Source: DASXVX01 sp036504075 (GTDB lineage: Bacteria; Bacillota; Sulfobacillia; Symbiobacteriales; Symbiobacteriaceae). Taken from it: DNA of 64,000 nt. The stretch spans positions 3,590 to 67,589 of the forward strand of contig DASXVX010000086.1 in NCBI GenBank assembly GCA_036504075.1, in the 5' to 3' direction. Below the pieces are notes generated by a model. The model was not told where the DNA came from and did no database searches. It saw only the letters and a program-made list of their open reading frames with translations. Positions 53,304 to 61,829 of the stretch are shown one piece after another; positions within the stretch are counted from its first letter, which is position 1; the number at the start of each line of letters is the position of its first letter. The translations under genes were made by a program, and so were the position numbers.

Positions 53304-55496
53304 TTAAACAACCGGAGCGGTGGTCTCGTCGTTTACGGGGCAGTATTGGCCGATCCAGGCCAGCATTTTGAGGAACCGGTCCACCCGCAGCACCGGCGGG
53401 CCCTGCCGCGTGAGGTCGTGATTGGACCGCGGGTGGCGGACCAGCTGGACCGGGGCCTGGTTGTAGAACTTGATCGCCATGAAGAACTGCTCTGCCTGCT
53501 CAATCGGGCAGCGGTAGTCGAACTCGGACTGGAACAGAGCCAGCGGCGTCTTCACTTTCCGGGCATAAGCAAGCGGCGAGATCCGCCACAGCTCCTGCAC
53601 CCCTTCCGGGGACCAGGGATCCTCCACCTTGTGCTGCATGATGTTGAAGAACGGCCCGAAGTCCGGCGTGCCCGAGAAGGAGACCCAGTTGGAGATGGAC
53701 CGGTGGGAGACCGCCGCGGCAAACCGGTCGGTATGGCCGACGATCCAGTTGGTCATGTAGCCGCCGTAGGAGCCGCCGGTCACCGCCAGCCGCTTTTCGT
53801 CGACCCAGCCGAGAGTCAGTGCGTGGTCCACTGCGTCCATGAGATCCTCGAAGTCTTTGTGGCCGTAGTCGCCCCGGCAGGCATCCACGAACGTTTGCCC
53901 GTAGCTGGTGGAGCCGCGGGGGTTGACGAACAGCACGCCATAGCCGGCGGCAGCAAAGTTGTGGAACTCCTGGTAGAAGGCGTAGCCGAAGCAGGTATGC
54001 GGCCCGCCGTGCACGTCCAGCACCAGCGGGTACTTGCGGCCCGCCTCGAAGCCTACCGGTTTCATGATCCAGCCGTGAATCTCCCAGCCGTCCCGGGCCT
54101 TGAACGTGATTTCGGCCACTTCCGGCTGCTCCAGTTCGGCGAAAAGGCCGGCGTTGACGTCGGTCAGTTGCTTCTCTTCATACTCCCGGCAATCCATGAC
54201 GAAAATGTCGGCGATGTGGTGCATGTCGCCCGCCACGAAGGCCAGAACCTCACAGTTTCGGTCAAAGGTGCCGCCGGAAATCTCCCGGTTGCCGCCGCAG
54301 AGCAACTGCGGCCGGCCGCCGGCGATCGGGAAGCTGTAGACCGAGCAGGCGCCCCGCTCGGAGACCGGCACGTAGAGAAAATTGCCGTCCGGCGCCCACG
54401 TCACGCTCACGCCGCCGCCGCCGGGCCGCACATCGGCGCCGACCGTACTGCCGAAGGCGAGGTCCCAGTTGCCCAGCACCCGGGGTTCGCCGCCCGCGAC
54501 CGGGAAGAGCCAGATTTTTTCTTGGGTGGCGTTCTGGAACTCGTTCTGATGGCCCAACACCGCCAGCCACTTGCCGTCCGGCGAGAAGCGGCTGTCGGCG
54601 AACTGTCCCCGGGAGCCGGTGACGCAGACCGGCGCAAACGCCTGCCCGGCCTCGGTGGCGGCCGCGGCGAGAGCTTCGGCCGGCGCCTTCGCCTCGTCGC
54701 CCTTGGGCGCATCCGCCCCGGGCGGCAGCGGCGCCGGGGTCGCCCGGGCGGCCGGTGCATCCGATCCAGGCACGGCGACCATAAAGACGTCGACCACGCG
54801 GAGATGCTCGTCCTCCGTGCGCCGGGCTTCGAAGGCGATCAGCTTCCCGTCGGGCGACCACTGGGGACTGCTGTGGTCGAAGTCGCCCCAGGTGACTTGC
54901 ACGGGCGCCGGGAGCCGCTCGCCGACCGCGGCCACGTCGACCGTCCAGATCTGGCTCTTGCGCTGCGGCCGGATGCCGATCGGGTCGGACCGCCAGTGAA
55001 TCCGGGTGAAAATGCGGGCCTCGTCTTTGGCTTTTTTCTCGTCGGCCTGCTTGTCGGACTCGGTTTTCGCCCGGGTCAGCAGTTCCCGGTGATCGTCCGG
55101 GCCGAGTGCGGACGTGAAGGCGATGCGCCGGCCATCCGGCGACCAGACGGGGTTCCCGGCTCCGTTGCGCATGGCGGTGATCGGGCGGGCCTCGCCGCCG
55201 AACCGGTCGATCAGCCAGACCTGCCGGTCGCCGCCCCGATCGGAGACGAATGCCAGCGTCCGACCATCGGGCGACCAGCGGGGCGTGGCGTCGGACTTGG
55301 GTCCGCGGGTGAACTGGACGGGAGTGCCGCCGGCCGCCGGCACCAGCCAGAGCGAGGAGTGCGGCTCCTTCGCTTCCTTGTCGGTCTGGGTGCGAACGAA
55401 CGCGATGACCTCGCCGTCAGGACTGATCTGCGGGTCGCTGACGGTCACAAACAGGTACAAATCCTCGGGGACTAGCTTCCGCTTCGGATGGGACAT
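53304..55496 (-). CDS. Prolyl oligopeptidase family (S9) acylaminoacyl-peptidase-like serine peptidase
   Basis: The 730-residue enzyme has an N-terminal beta-propeller (about 10-440, repeats such as WSPDGRTLAFVSDRGG and WSPDGRRIAFTSA) and a C-terminal alpha/beta-hydrolase domain. The nucleophile is in VTGGSYGGYMTNWIVG, the Asp in SEFDYRCP and the His in HPRSNHD. It cleaves short peptides, probably in the cytosol since no signal peptide is present. A proline/alanine-rich insert lies in the propeller at about 260-290. ATG 55496 follows GAGGAGGCGCCAC. Confidence 0.93.
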   Translation of the reverse strand: MSHPKRKLVPEDLYLFVTVSDPQISPDGEVIAFVRTQTDKEAKEPHSSLWLVPAAGGTPVQFTRGPKSDATPRWSPDGRTLAFVSDRGGDRQVWLIDRFGGEARPITAMRNGAGNPVWSPDGRRIAFTSALGPDDHRELLTRAKTESDKQADEKKAKDEARIFTRIHWRSDPIGIRPQRKSQIWTVDVAAVGERLPAPVQVTWGDFDHSSPQWSPDGKLIAFEARRTEDEHLRVVDVFMVAVPGSDAPAARATPAPLPPGADAPKGDEAKAPAEALAAAATEAGQAFAPVCVTGSRGQFADSRFSPDGKWLAVLGHQNEFQNATQEKIWLFPVAGGEPRVLGNWDLAFGSTVGADVRPGGGGVSVTWAPDGNFLYVPVSERGACSVYSFPIAGGRPQLLCGGNREISGGTFDRNCEVLAFVAGDMHHIADIFVMDCREYEEKQLTDVNAGLFAELEQPEVAEITFKARDGWEIHGWIMKPVGFEAGRKYPLVLDVHGGPHTCFGYAFYQEFHNFAAAGYGVLFVNPRGSTSYGQTFVDACRGDYGHKDFEDLMDAVDHALTLGWVDEKRLAVTGGSYGGYMTNWIVGHTDRFAAAVSHRSISNWVSFSGTPDFGPFFNIMQHKVEDPWSPEGVQELWRISPLAYARKVKTPLALFQSEFDYRCPIEQAEQFFMAIKFYNQAPVQLVRHPRSNHDLTRQGPPVLRVDRFLKMLAWIGQYCPVNDETTAPVV

Positions 55497-55604
55497 GTGG
55501 CGCCTCCTCTGGCACAAGCGTCTGCGTCTTCAAGTTTACACAATGAAGCTTACACAAACAGCAGCGGTTCCCCTGCTGGGAAATTCCCAGTATTATGCTT
55601 CCCG

Positions 55605-55641
55605 AAAAAGATAGCGGAGGGAGACAACCCCCTCCGCCGGC
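55605..55641 (-). terminator. Terminator of the ETGDLS-repeat gene
   Basis: On the minus strand GGCGGAGGGGG pairs with CTCCCTCCGCT and runs into ATCTTTTT. Confidence 0.75.
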
Positions 55642-55642
55642 G

Positions 55643-56128
55643 CTACATCCATGCTTGGTCGGATGCGGGGTACTGGAGCGCCCCACCGTTGGGCGTGTAC
55701 TGGATTGGGACCAACCGCCCGGTCCCAAATTCGTAGGCGTAGCCCCGGGGCGCAGGCGAGGCGTACGGATGGCGGGACTTGCCGGCCCCGTCAGTACCGG
55801 CCTCCGCTTCGGGCCAGCCGCCGGTTTTGGCCTGCAGGTCACCGGAGCCGTCCTCCCGGTCTCCGGTTTCACTCAGGTCACCGGTCTCGCTCAGGTCGCC
55901 GGTGGTCTCGCTCAGGTCGCCGGTCTCGCTCAGGTCGCCGGTCTCGCTCAAGTCGCCGGTCTCTTCGATCTGTAAAGCCATGGCCGTCTCCGGCTCGGAC
56001 GCGGCGAACGCGGGCGGATTCATCCCGGCCACGGCGGATGCCGAGCGCGGGGTGTGGTGCACATAAAAGACGCTGCCCACCACCGAAAGCCGCTGCAAAT
56101 TCGGGAAATCGTCCAGTCTCACCTTCAC
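55643..56128 (-). CDS. Protein with tandem ETGDLS repeats
   Basis: The 161-residue protein begins MKVRLDDFPNLQRLSVVGS, goes through an alanine-rich stretch, and has six or seven copies of ETGDLS (one with an extra Thr) at about 56-92. The C-terminus has GYAYEFGTGRLVPIQYTPNGG. GTG 56128 follows GGGAGGTGAC. The acidic repeat would be a flexible linker. No family recognised. It is followed by a terminator and is its own unit. Confidence 0.65.
   Translation of the reverse strand: MKVRLDDFPNLQRLSVVGSVFYVHHTPRSASAVAGMNPPAFAASEPETAMALQIEETGDLSETGDLSETGDLSETTGDLSETGDLSETGDREDGSGDLQAKTGGWPEAEAGTDGAGKSRHPYASPAPRGYAYEFGTGRLVPIQYTPNGGALQYPASDQAWM
55864..55969. repeat. 18-bp tandem repeat, 6 copies
   Basis: GGTCTCGCTCAGGTCGCC (plus strand) is repeated with few changes, one copy carrying a 3-base insertion. 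In contrast to the 11- and 43-bp arrays it is a multiple of three and keeps the reading frame. Confidence 0.88.
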
Positions 56129-56204
56129 GGGAGTGTCACCTCCCTTTCAGACTATGTTACCTCACCCCAGGGTGGGACGCAGACGCCGGTCGGCGTGAAT
56201 TCCC

Positions 56205-56758
56205 CTAACCGGTCCGCCAGATGCGCTCCAGCCGCGGCGCCGGGCCGGCAACGTCCGACAGGGTAATCCGGTAGACGTCCGGATTCGTAAGGGCTGCCCA
56301 TTCGTCGAAGCCGAACCGGTCGTCATACCGCTTCAGCATCAGGGCCATAAGATTTCCGTGGGTTATTACCGCCGTGCGGCGGGCCGGATGGGCCAGCACG
56401 TCCGCCAGAACGGCCCCGGCCCGGGCCATGCCGCCCGGCTGGATTCGCCGCCCTCCGGACAGAGGTCCAGGTCGGTAAAGGTCTGCCGGAGCAGGGCCAG
56501 CCAGTCCGGACGAGGTCCGCCGGCCAGAACCCGCTCGGCCAGGCGGGATTCCGGCTCGATGGCAAGGCCCAGCCGCCGGGCCAGGGGGGCGATGGAGGCG
56601 TGCGCCCGGCGGAATGGACTCGCCACAATCCGCTCCACGCCCAGCGGCGCGAGAAAATCGGCCAACGCCGCTGCCTGACCGTCGCCCTCGGGCGTCAACG
56701 GCGCATCCGCTTCCTGCCCGGTGGCGCTGCAGTGCCGGACGACGAACAGTTCTTTCAC
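56205..56758 (-). pseudogene. Histidine-phosphatase (phosphoglycerate-mutase family) gene with a single-base frameshift
   Basis: GTG 56758 after GGAGGCGGGGAT begins KELFVVRHCSATG, the RHG-type active-site start with catalytic His in VRHC. Typical later segments are GVERIVASPFRRAHAS and CPEGGESS. At about 56430 the frame shifts. The right continuation (MARAGAVLADVLAHPARRTAV, then THGNLMALML with the second catalytic His, up to IWRTG) lies in another frame and ends at 56205. One missing base near the GGCGGCATGG string would explain it. The repaired protein would have about 184 residues. Confidence 0.72.
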
Positions 56759-56782
56759 ATCCCCGCCTCCCGTCCGATAAAG

Positions 56783-56809
56783 GACCCCGACCACGGTTGG
56801 GACGGGGTC
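56783..56809 (-). terminator. Terminator between rhodanese and phosphatase genes
   Basis: GACCCCG pairs with CGGGGTC; the minus strand continues CTTTAT. Confidence 0.6.
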
Positions 56810-56817
56810 GGGTAATG

Positions 56818-57156
56818 CTACCGGCCGGGCGGGACCACCGGCCCTTTCCAGGCCTTCATGCCGCCCGTCATAGACTTGGACTGTTTGAAGCCCCGCACTT
56901 GCATGTAGACCGCCGCATCGGCCGTCCGAATGCCGCTGGCGCAAACCAGGACCACTTCCTGCTCCGGGTCCAGCGCCCCCAGTTCCGTCAGCAGAAACGG
57001 CCGCATGGGCGAAAGCCGGGCGCCCGGAATCACCCCGGACTGCCATTCGGCCGGCTCCCGGATATCCACCAGCGTCAGCTTCTCCCCCGCCTCCAGCCGC
57101 TTCTGCACCTCGCCGGCCGTAATCTCCTGATAGGAGTACCCCCCAATCTGGCCCAA
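56818..57156 (-). CDS. Rhodanese-like domain protein
   Basis: The 112-residue single-domain protein starts at TTG 57156, with AGAGGAG 7 bases upstream. The rhodanese fold shows as LTLVDIREPAEWQSGVIPGA and the active-site loop VCASGIRT with the catalytic Cys. It would carry sulfur or act as a dithiol partner. It follows the aminotransferase with a 29-base gap and may be co-transcribed. Confidence 0.88.
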   Translation of the reverse strand: MGQIGGYSYQEITAGEVQKRLEAGEKLTLVDIREPAEWQSGVIPGARLSPMRPFLLTELGALDPEQEVVLVCASGIRTADAAVYMQVRGFKQSKSMTGGMKAWKGPVVPPGR

Positions 57157-57185
57157 GCAAACACTCCTCTTTACGCCGTTCCGCT

Positions 57186-58541
57186 CTATGCTTTCCCCGC
57201 GAACACCCGGCGGATGGCCCGGTCCAGCACATCGACCAGCCGGTCCGTTTCGGCCTCCGTCAGCACCAGCGGTGGCGTCAGCAGCATCGCTTCCCGGTAT
57301 GGCGCCACCCCCACGATGACGCCCTCCCGGAAGCACTCCGCCTCGACGCCGAACCCACCACCGGGAAGCCGTTCCCGGCTCCCGGTTTGCCGGACCAGTT
57401 CCAGCCCGATCATGAGGCCTTTCCCGCGGATGTCGGCCACGAACGGATTCTCCCGGGCCGCAAACCGCTCCCGGAACCGGGCGCCCATCGCCGCCGACTG
57501 CTCGGCCAGCCGCTCCCGCTCGTAAATCTCGATATTCGCCAGGGCGGCGGCACAGGCCACCGGATGGCCGGCGTAAGTAAAGCCATGGGTGAACGGCAAA
57601 TCCGCCTCGGCTATGGCCTCGATGACCGAATCTCGGGCCAGCACGGCGCCCAGCGGCAGGTAGCCGCTGGTGAGCCCTTTGGCCGTACAGATGAGGTCGG
57701 GCGTGACCCCATAGTGCTCCAAGGCCCAGGTCGTCCCCGTCCGCCCGAACCCGGTCATCACCTCGTCGGCAATGAACAGAATCCGGTACTTGTCGCAGAT
57801 GGCCCGCACATGCCGCCAATAGTCCGCCGGCGGAACGATGCAGCCCCCGACGCCCAGGATCGGTTCCGCCAGAAAGCCGGCCACGGTCTCAGGGCCTTCG
57901 GCCAGAATCCGCTCCTCCAGAAGTGCCGCGTACCGGGCGCCGGCATCGGGACAGTCGTAGCCAAACGGCCCGTCAAACTGGTCCGGCGCCGCGATATGGA
58001 TGAATCCGGGCACCAGCGGCCCGAAAAGCTCCTTGTGCTTGGCTAGTCCCGTGGCGGAGAGTGCCCCGAAGGTGTTGCCGTGGTAGGCCTGGTCCAGGCA
58101 AATCAGCTTGTCCCCGGCCGGCCGCCCCAAGGCCCGGGCGTGCAGGCGGGCCATCTTGCACGCCGATTCCACCGCCTCGGCGCCGCCCAGCGTGAAGAAC
58201 ACCTTGCCGATCCCAGCCGGGGCGATGGCAGCCAGCTTGGCCGCCAGCCGCACCGCCACGTCGTTGCTGAAGTGAAAGTATGTATGGTAGTACATGAGCC
58301 GGTCCATCTGCGCCGCCGCAGCCACGGCGATCTCCCGCCGCCCGTACCCAACGTTGACCAGCGCCAGGCCGCCCTGTGCGTCGAGGTACCCGTTGCCTTC
58401 CGTATCGTAGACGGTGGAGCCTTCCCCCCGCACGATAATGGTCGGGCCCCGCTGGTAGAACTCCCGGAAGTGCACTTCCGCGTGAATGAGATGCTGCTTG
58501 TCCAGCGCATGCAAATCGAGCGAGCCGTTGATGTTGTCCAC
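57186..58541 (-). CDS. Class III PLP-dependent aminotransferase
   Basis: The 451-residue enzyme belongs to the omega-aminotransferase group. It has VYDTEGNGYLDAQGGLALVNVGYGRRE near the N-terminus, the LGGAEAVESACKMAR phosphate-binding loop, the cofactor Asp in FIADEVMTGFGRTG, and the PLP lysine in TAKGLTSGYLPLGAV. Such enzymes transfer an amino group to aldehydes or keto acids, including terminal aldehydes. GTG 58541 is chosen because AGGAGG stands 8 bases upstream. The gene follows luxE-luxC after 378 bases of repeats, so it could be on the same transcript or not. Its substrate is unknown. Confidence 0.92.
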   Translation of the reverse strand: MDNINGSLDLHALDKQHLIHAEVHFREFYQRGPTIIVRGEGSTVYDTEGNGYLDAQGGLALVNVGYGRREIAVAAAAQMDRLMYYHTYFHFSNDVAVRLAAKLAAIAPAGIGKVFFTLGGAEAVESACKMARLHARALGRPAGDKLICLDQAYHGNTFGALSATGLAKHKELFGPLVPGFIHIAAPDQFDGPFGYDCPDAGARYAALLEERILAEGPETVAGFLAEPILGVGGCIVPPADYWRHVRAICDKYRILFIADEVMTGFGRTGTTWALEHYGVTPDLICTAKGLTSGYLPLGAVLARDSVIEAIAEADLPFTHGFTYAGHPVACAAALANIEIYERERLAEQSAAMGARFRERFAARENPFVADIRGKGLMIGLELVRQTGSRERLPGGGFGVEAECFREGVIVGVAPYREAMLLTPPLVLTEAETDRLVDVLDRAIRRVFAGKA

Positions 58542-58600
58542 ACTCAAGTCCTCCTGGTGAAAGAAAACCGGAGCCGGGGGCAGCGCATGCCGGGCGCATG

Positions 58601-58666
58601 TCGGTGTCATGTGGGTGCAATGTCGGTGCAGTGTGGGTGCAGTGTGGGTGCAGTGTGGGTGCAGTG
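58601..58666. repeat. Tandem array, 11-bp period, 6 copies
   Basis: TGGGTGCAGTG (with TCGGTGTCATG and TGGGTGCAATG variants) is repeated exactly every 11 bases. A degenerate copy precedes it. It lies 60 bases upstream of the aminotransferase start, on its 5' side. Confidence 0.92.
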
Positions 58667-58689
58667 TAGGTGAAGAAGGACCCGAGCCG

Positions 58690-58877
58690 GGCAGAGGCAC
58701 CCCCGAAGCGCCGTAATGAGGCGCAGTTACGGGCGCTTCGCCTACCCAAGTCAGCCAATTTCGGCGGTGCGTAGCAAGAAGCCCATACCCCAACAGCGGT
58801 TCCGAAATTGGCGCACTAAAAGGAAGCGTAGCGCCCGTTACGGAGACGAGTGGGCAGCGAGGGGCGTGCCTCTGACC
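58690..58877. other. Long imperfect inverted repeat, arms about 75 bp
   Basis: The left arm reads GGCAGAGGCACCCCCG ... GTTACGGGCGCT ... GCCAATTTCGG and the right arm CCGAAATTGGC ... AGCGCCCGTTAC ... GGGGCGTGCCTCTGACC. The centre is about 36 bases. It separates luxC from the aminotransferase. It may be a MITE-like element or a large RNA hairpin. Confidence 0.75.
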
Positions 58878-58919
58878 GGCGTGCGTCTATACCAAATCAC
58901 CCGCTAAACCCGCTGCACC

Positions 58920-60146
58920 CTAAACCCCCTCCATGTCCACCCACCGCACCAACGCCCCCACCACCGCCACCCCATCATGCCGCCAGAGCGGCGACGGCGA
59001 CTGCACAGCCCCCACCCGACACACCCGGCTCGCCCCCAGCCGCCCCACCATCTCCCCCACCACCGCGGCCCGCCCCCCGGCAAACGCCACCGTCTGCAAG
59101 TACGCCCCGAACGGCGCCACCAGCGGCCCCACATCCAGCACATCATCCACGGCAAACGTCCGCAGCAGCCGGTTCAGCGGACTCGGCAAGAACCGGGGCG
59201 TCTCGCTGTGTGCCACCGCCCACGCCAGATTCCCCAGGCTGCCGAAAAATCCATCCGCCATAAACTCCGCTTCGTCCCGGGCCGCCCGGAGCGACATGGC
59301 CTCCGCCGCCGTCAGCCGGCCCCGGGGCATGACCTGCTCCCACTCCGCCAGCGCCGACCCGCAGGCCCGGGCAAACTCTGCCGGCGCAAGCGGACCCCCC
59401 CGCTCCACGAACGCCATGTGCGGGCTGACGCAGCCCTGCTGGTCGTACATGGCCACATCGTACGCGAGCCGCGCGGCCGTCTCCGCCGTGGCCGCCTCCC
59501 GGGCCACCACGGCGAAGCTAATCTTGTGCCCGTGCCCCACGAACCGCGCCCCCGCCGGCGTCAGCGCCCGCACGGCGGCGACCGACTCGTCGGCGCCGTA
59601 GGCCAGCACCGCCCCGGCCTGCGCGTACGGCCAGGCCGCATCGTGCGGCCAGTGTGCGACGCCCAGGCACCGGCCCAGGTCCGCATCCACCGCCGCCACC
59701 GACCGGGCGAACAGTTCGGCGAAGACCGGTTCTTCCGAGGCCGGACGGGCCAGGCAGGCGCTCTTCAGCGCCAAGGCGAGCGCCATGTCGAACGCCGGAA
59801 TCCCCGGTACGTTCCCCGAGAATACCGCCACCAGCAGCCCCGGCCCGTAGGCCCGGGAGCGCATCCCCGGCGCCCGGTCCACGAACGTGTCCAGCGCTGC
59901 CCGGTCGCCCAGGTCCGCGTCGAGCAACGCCCCGATTCCCCGGACCCGGGAGAGCATGTCGTCCAGCCCCCGGCGCAGCATGGCCGGCGCCAGCCCGGTC
60001 GACTCGGCCAGCCGGGACTCCGCTTCACGCCGAATGGGGTCGGCCTCATCCAGCCACCGGTCCGCCACCCGGTCCAGCGTCGCCAGAATCGACCCGACCG
60101 GCCGCTCCGCGAGCGCCTTCTGGGCAGCCAGCAGTTGGTCAAGCAT
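58920..60146 (-). CDS. LuxC-family acyl reductase
   Basis: The 408-residue protein belongs to the LuxC family, which reduces an enzyme-bound acyl group to an aldehyde with NAD(P)H. The catalytic cysteine is Cys239 in MYDQQGCVSPH, as in the family. The nucleotide-binding part includes FSGNVPGIPAFDM and the GHGHKISFAVVAREA segment. It overlaps the 3' end of luxE by 8 bases. There are no luciferase genes, so a fatty-aldehyde role for light is unlikely. The acid it reduces is unknown; see the findings for a proposal involving CDG. Confidence 0.85.
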   Translation of the reverse strand: MLDQLLAAQKALAERPVGSILATLDRVADRWLDEADPIRREAESRLAESTGLAPAMLRRGLDDMLSRVRGIGALLDADLGDRAALDTFVDRAPGMRSRAYGPGLLVAVFSGNVPGIPAFDMALALALKSACLARPASEEPVFAELFARSVAAVDADLGRCLGVAHWPHDAAWPYAQAGAVLAYGADESVAAVRALTPAGARFVGHGHKISFAVVAREAATAETAARLAYDVAMYDQQGCVSPHMAFVERGGPLAPAEFARACGSALAEWEQVMPRGRLTAAEAMSLRAARDEAEFMADGFFGSLGNLAWAVAHSETPRFLPSPLNRLLRTFAVDDVLDVGPLVAPFGAYLQTVAFAGGRAAVVGEMVGRLGASRVCRVGAVQSPSPLWRHDGVAVVGALVRWVDMEGV

Positions 60147-61170
60147 GGCGGTTCACCTGCAGGAACTGATCCATGGCAATCGAGCAGCCCCGCGCCTCCG
60201 CCCCGGGCGCCCGCCCCAGAATCTCAAAGCCGTCCGGGTGCTGCACTCCCACGTCCTGTGTCAGCAGAAACGCGCAGGAATACAGGTTGGCCAGGTCGGT
60301 GACGGCCACGATGCCCGGCGTCCCCGGCGGTACCTCCGCCAGACTCTCCGGGTCCAGCATCCGCACGCTGACCCAGGCGGGACCGGCCTTCCGGGGCGAC
60401 CCGGTGACCAGCGTCTGGTCGTAGCAGTTCGAGGACATCTCCGTCATGCCGTACTGGTTGACGCAAACCACCTCCGGCCCCAGCGCCGCCCGGATGAGCC
60501 GGTACAGTTCCGCCCGCTCCACCTCCCGCGACTTGCCCTTGAAGCCCCCAGTCTCCATGACCCGGGAGCCCGGCGGCAAAGTCAGCCGCAGCCCGCTGTC
60601 GGCGAGATGCACGAAGGCGAAGGCCGTCCCCAGCAGCGCCACCGGCCCGTTCGCCGCCCGCAGGGCCGCTTCCAGCTCGCCCAGGCGCAAGCCCGACTCA
60701 TCCACGTACCAGCCAACCGAAGACGCGAACGTCTCCGCCTGTTGACCCAGATACCAGGAGAGCGACGAATGCGGGTTAGCAGACGGACTGGCAGCCAGCA
60801 TCAGCATCGGCATCGAAGCGACCCCCGGCAGCACGAACCGCTGAAAGACCGGCCGCGCACAGGCCGCGTACAGGTCGAGCCGCTCGAAAAAGTGCCGGCC
60901 CCGCACTTCCGGGCCCATGGTGGTGCCGCTGGTCTCGAAGTACCAGCCCGGCTCCCCCTCCCCGCTGTAAATGCGGGCGTGCTTGAACGCCGTCACCGGC
61001 AGGTGCGGGATCTCCCGCCAATCGGTCACGGACGCCGGCGTCATCCCGCGCACATCGCAGAACCGGCGATAGGGGGCGCACCCGGCATACTGGCGCGCAA
61101 AAATCCGGAGCGCCGTCGCGCCAAAGTCAAACGGCGCCCCGGCGAAAATCGCAAGCAGATCCTGTTTCAT
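60139..61170 (-). CDS. LuxE-family acyl-protein synthetase / adenylate-forming ligase
   Basis: The 343-residue protein has the LuxE/PaaK-like P-loop FETSGTTMGPEVRG (about 79-91) and the adenylate motif VNQYGMTEMSSNCYDQ (about 250). The C-terminal GCSIAMDQFLQ has a cysteine near residue 329, in the position where LuxE becomes acylated. It would activate a carboxylate with ATP and pass it to LuxC. ATG 61170 follows GGGGGTTTG. The gene starts 5 bases after queE and overlaps luxC, so all are translated together. Confidence 0.85.
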   Translation of the reverse strand: MKQDLLAIFAGAPFDFGATALRIFARQYAGCAPYRRFCDVRGMTPASVTDWREIPHLPVTAFKHARIYSGEGEPGWYFETSGTTMGPEVRGRHFFERLDLYAACARPVFQRFVLPGVASMPMLMLAASPSANPHSSLSWYLGQQAETFASSVGWYVDESGLRLGELEAALRAANGPVALLGTAFAFVHLADSGLRLTLPPGSRVMETGGFKGKSREVERAELYRLIRAALGPEVVCVNQYGMTEMSSNCYDQTLVTGSPRKAGPAWVSVRMLDPESLAEVPPGTPGIVAVTDLANLYSCAFLLTQDVGVQHPDGFEILGRAPGAEARGCSIAMDQFLQVNRHA

Positions 61171-61175
61171 GATGC

Positions 61176-61829
61176 TCAAACCCCCCGGGCGCTGGGATCC
61201 CAGATGATTTTGTGCAGTTGAATCTGGACCCGGGCGTCCACGCCGGAAGCCAGCACCCATTCCGTCAACTGCAGCGGCGACACGTCGCCCCAGATTGGGG
61301 AGAACAGCAGGTTCGCCCGCCCCTCCAGTTCGTGCTCCCGGATGAGCGCGAGCGCCCAGCGGAAGTCTGCTTCGTCGCCCACCACGAACTTCACTTCGTC
61401 GAGCGGCCGCAGCAGGGCCAGCGAACGGAAGTCCATCTTCCCCGACTCGCCCGAGGAGGGCACTTTCATGTCCAGAATCCACCGCTGCCGGTCATGTAAC
61501 CGGAACGGGGCGATGGCGATGGCGCCCGACGTCTCAATGGAGACCTCGTACCCCGCCGCTGCCAGCTTGTCCAGCAGCGCCTGCAGTTCCGGAGTCGGCT
61601 GGAGCAGCGGCTCCCCGCCCGTCAGGCAGACCCGCTTCACCCGCAGTTCCGCAACCCGCGCCATTACTTCGTCCACCGACATGGGGACGCTGCCTTCGGT
61701 CGTGAGCGCGTAGCCGGTGTCGCAGTAGGTGCAGCGCAGGTTGCAGCCACCCGTCCGGATGAAGATCGTGGGCAGGCCGGCGGACGACGTTTCGCCCTGC
61801 ACCGACAGGAAGATCTCATTGATCTTCAC
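61176..61829 (-). CDS. queE: 7-carboxy-7-deazaguanine synthase (radical SAM)
   Basis: The 217-residue enzyme converts 6-carboxytetrahydropterin to 7-carboxy-7-deazaguanine (CDG). The N-terminus KINEIFLSVQGETSSAG is typical. The 4Fe-4S cluster site is GGCNLRCTYCDTGYA (C-x3-C-x2-C), followed by CLTGGEPLLQ. The GTG start is preceded by GGAGGGCGGGCC. It overlaps queD by 14 bases. Confidence 0.95.
   Translation of the reverse strand: MKINEIFLSVQGETSSAGLPTIFIRTGGCNLRCTYCDTGYALTTEGSVPMSVDEVMARVAELRVKRVCLTGGEPLLQPTPELQALLDKLAAAGYEVSIETSGAIAIAPFRLHDRQRWILDMKVPSSGESGKMDFRSLALLRPLDEVKFVVGDEADFRWALALIREHELEGRANLLFSPIWGDVSPLQLTEWVLASGVDARVQIQLHKIIWDPSARGV

Noticed and set aside
53346..55475. A 709-codon open frame on the plus strand opposite the S9 peptidase
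   Set aside because: It is the antisense shadow of a GC-rich gene; no ribosome site and no protein family signs.
58920..61170. Bioluminescence operon
   Set aside because: LuxC and LuxE homologues are present, but luxA, luxB and luxD are absent and the upstream genes are queD and queE.
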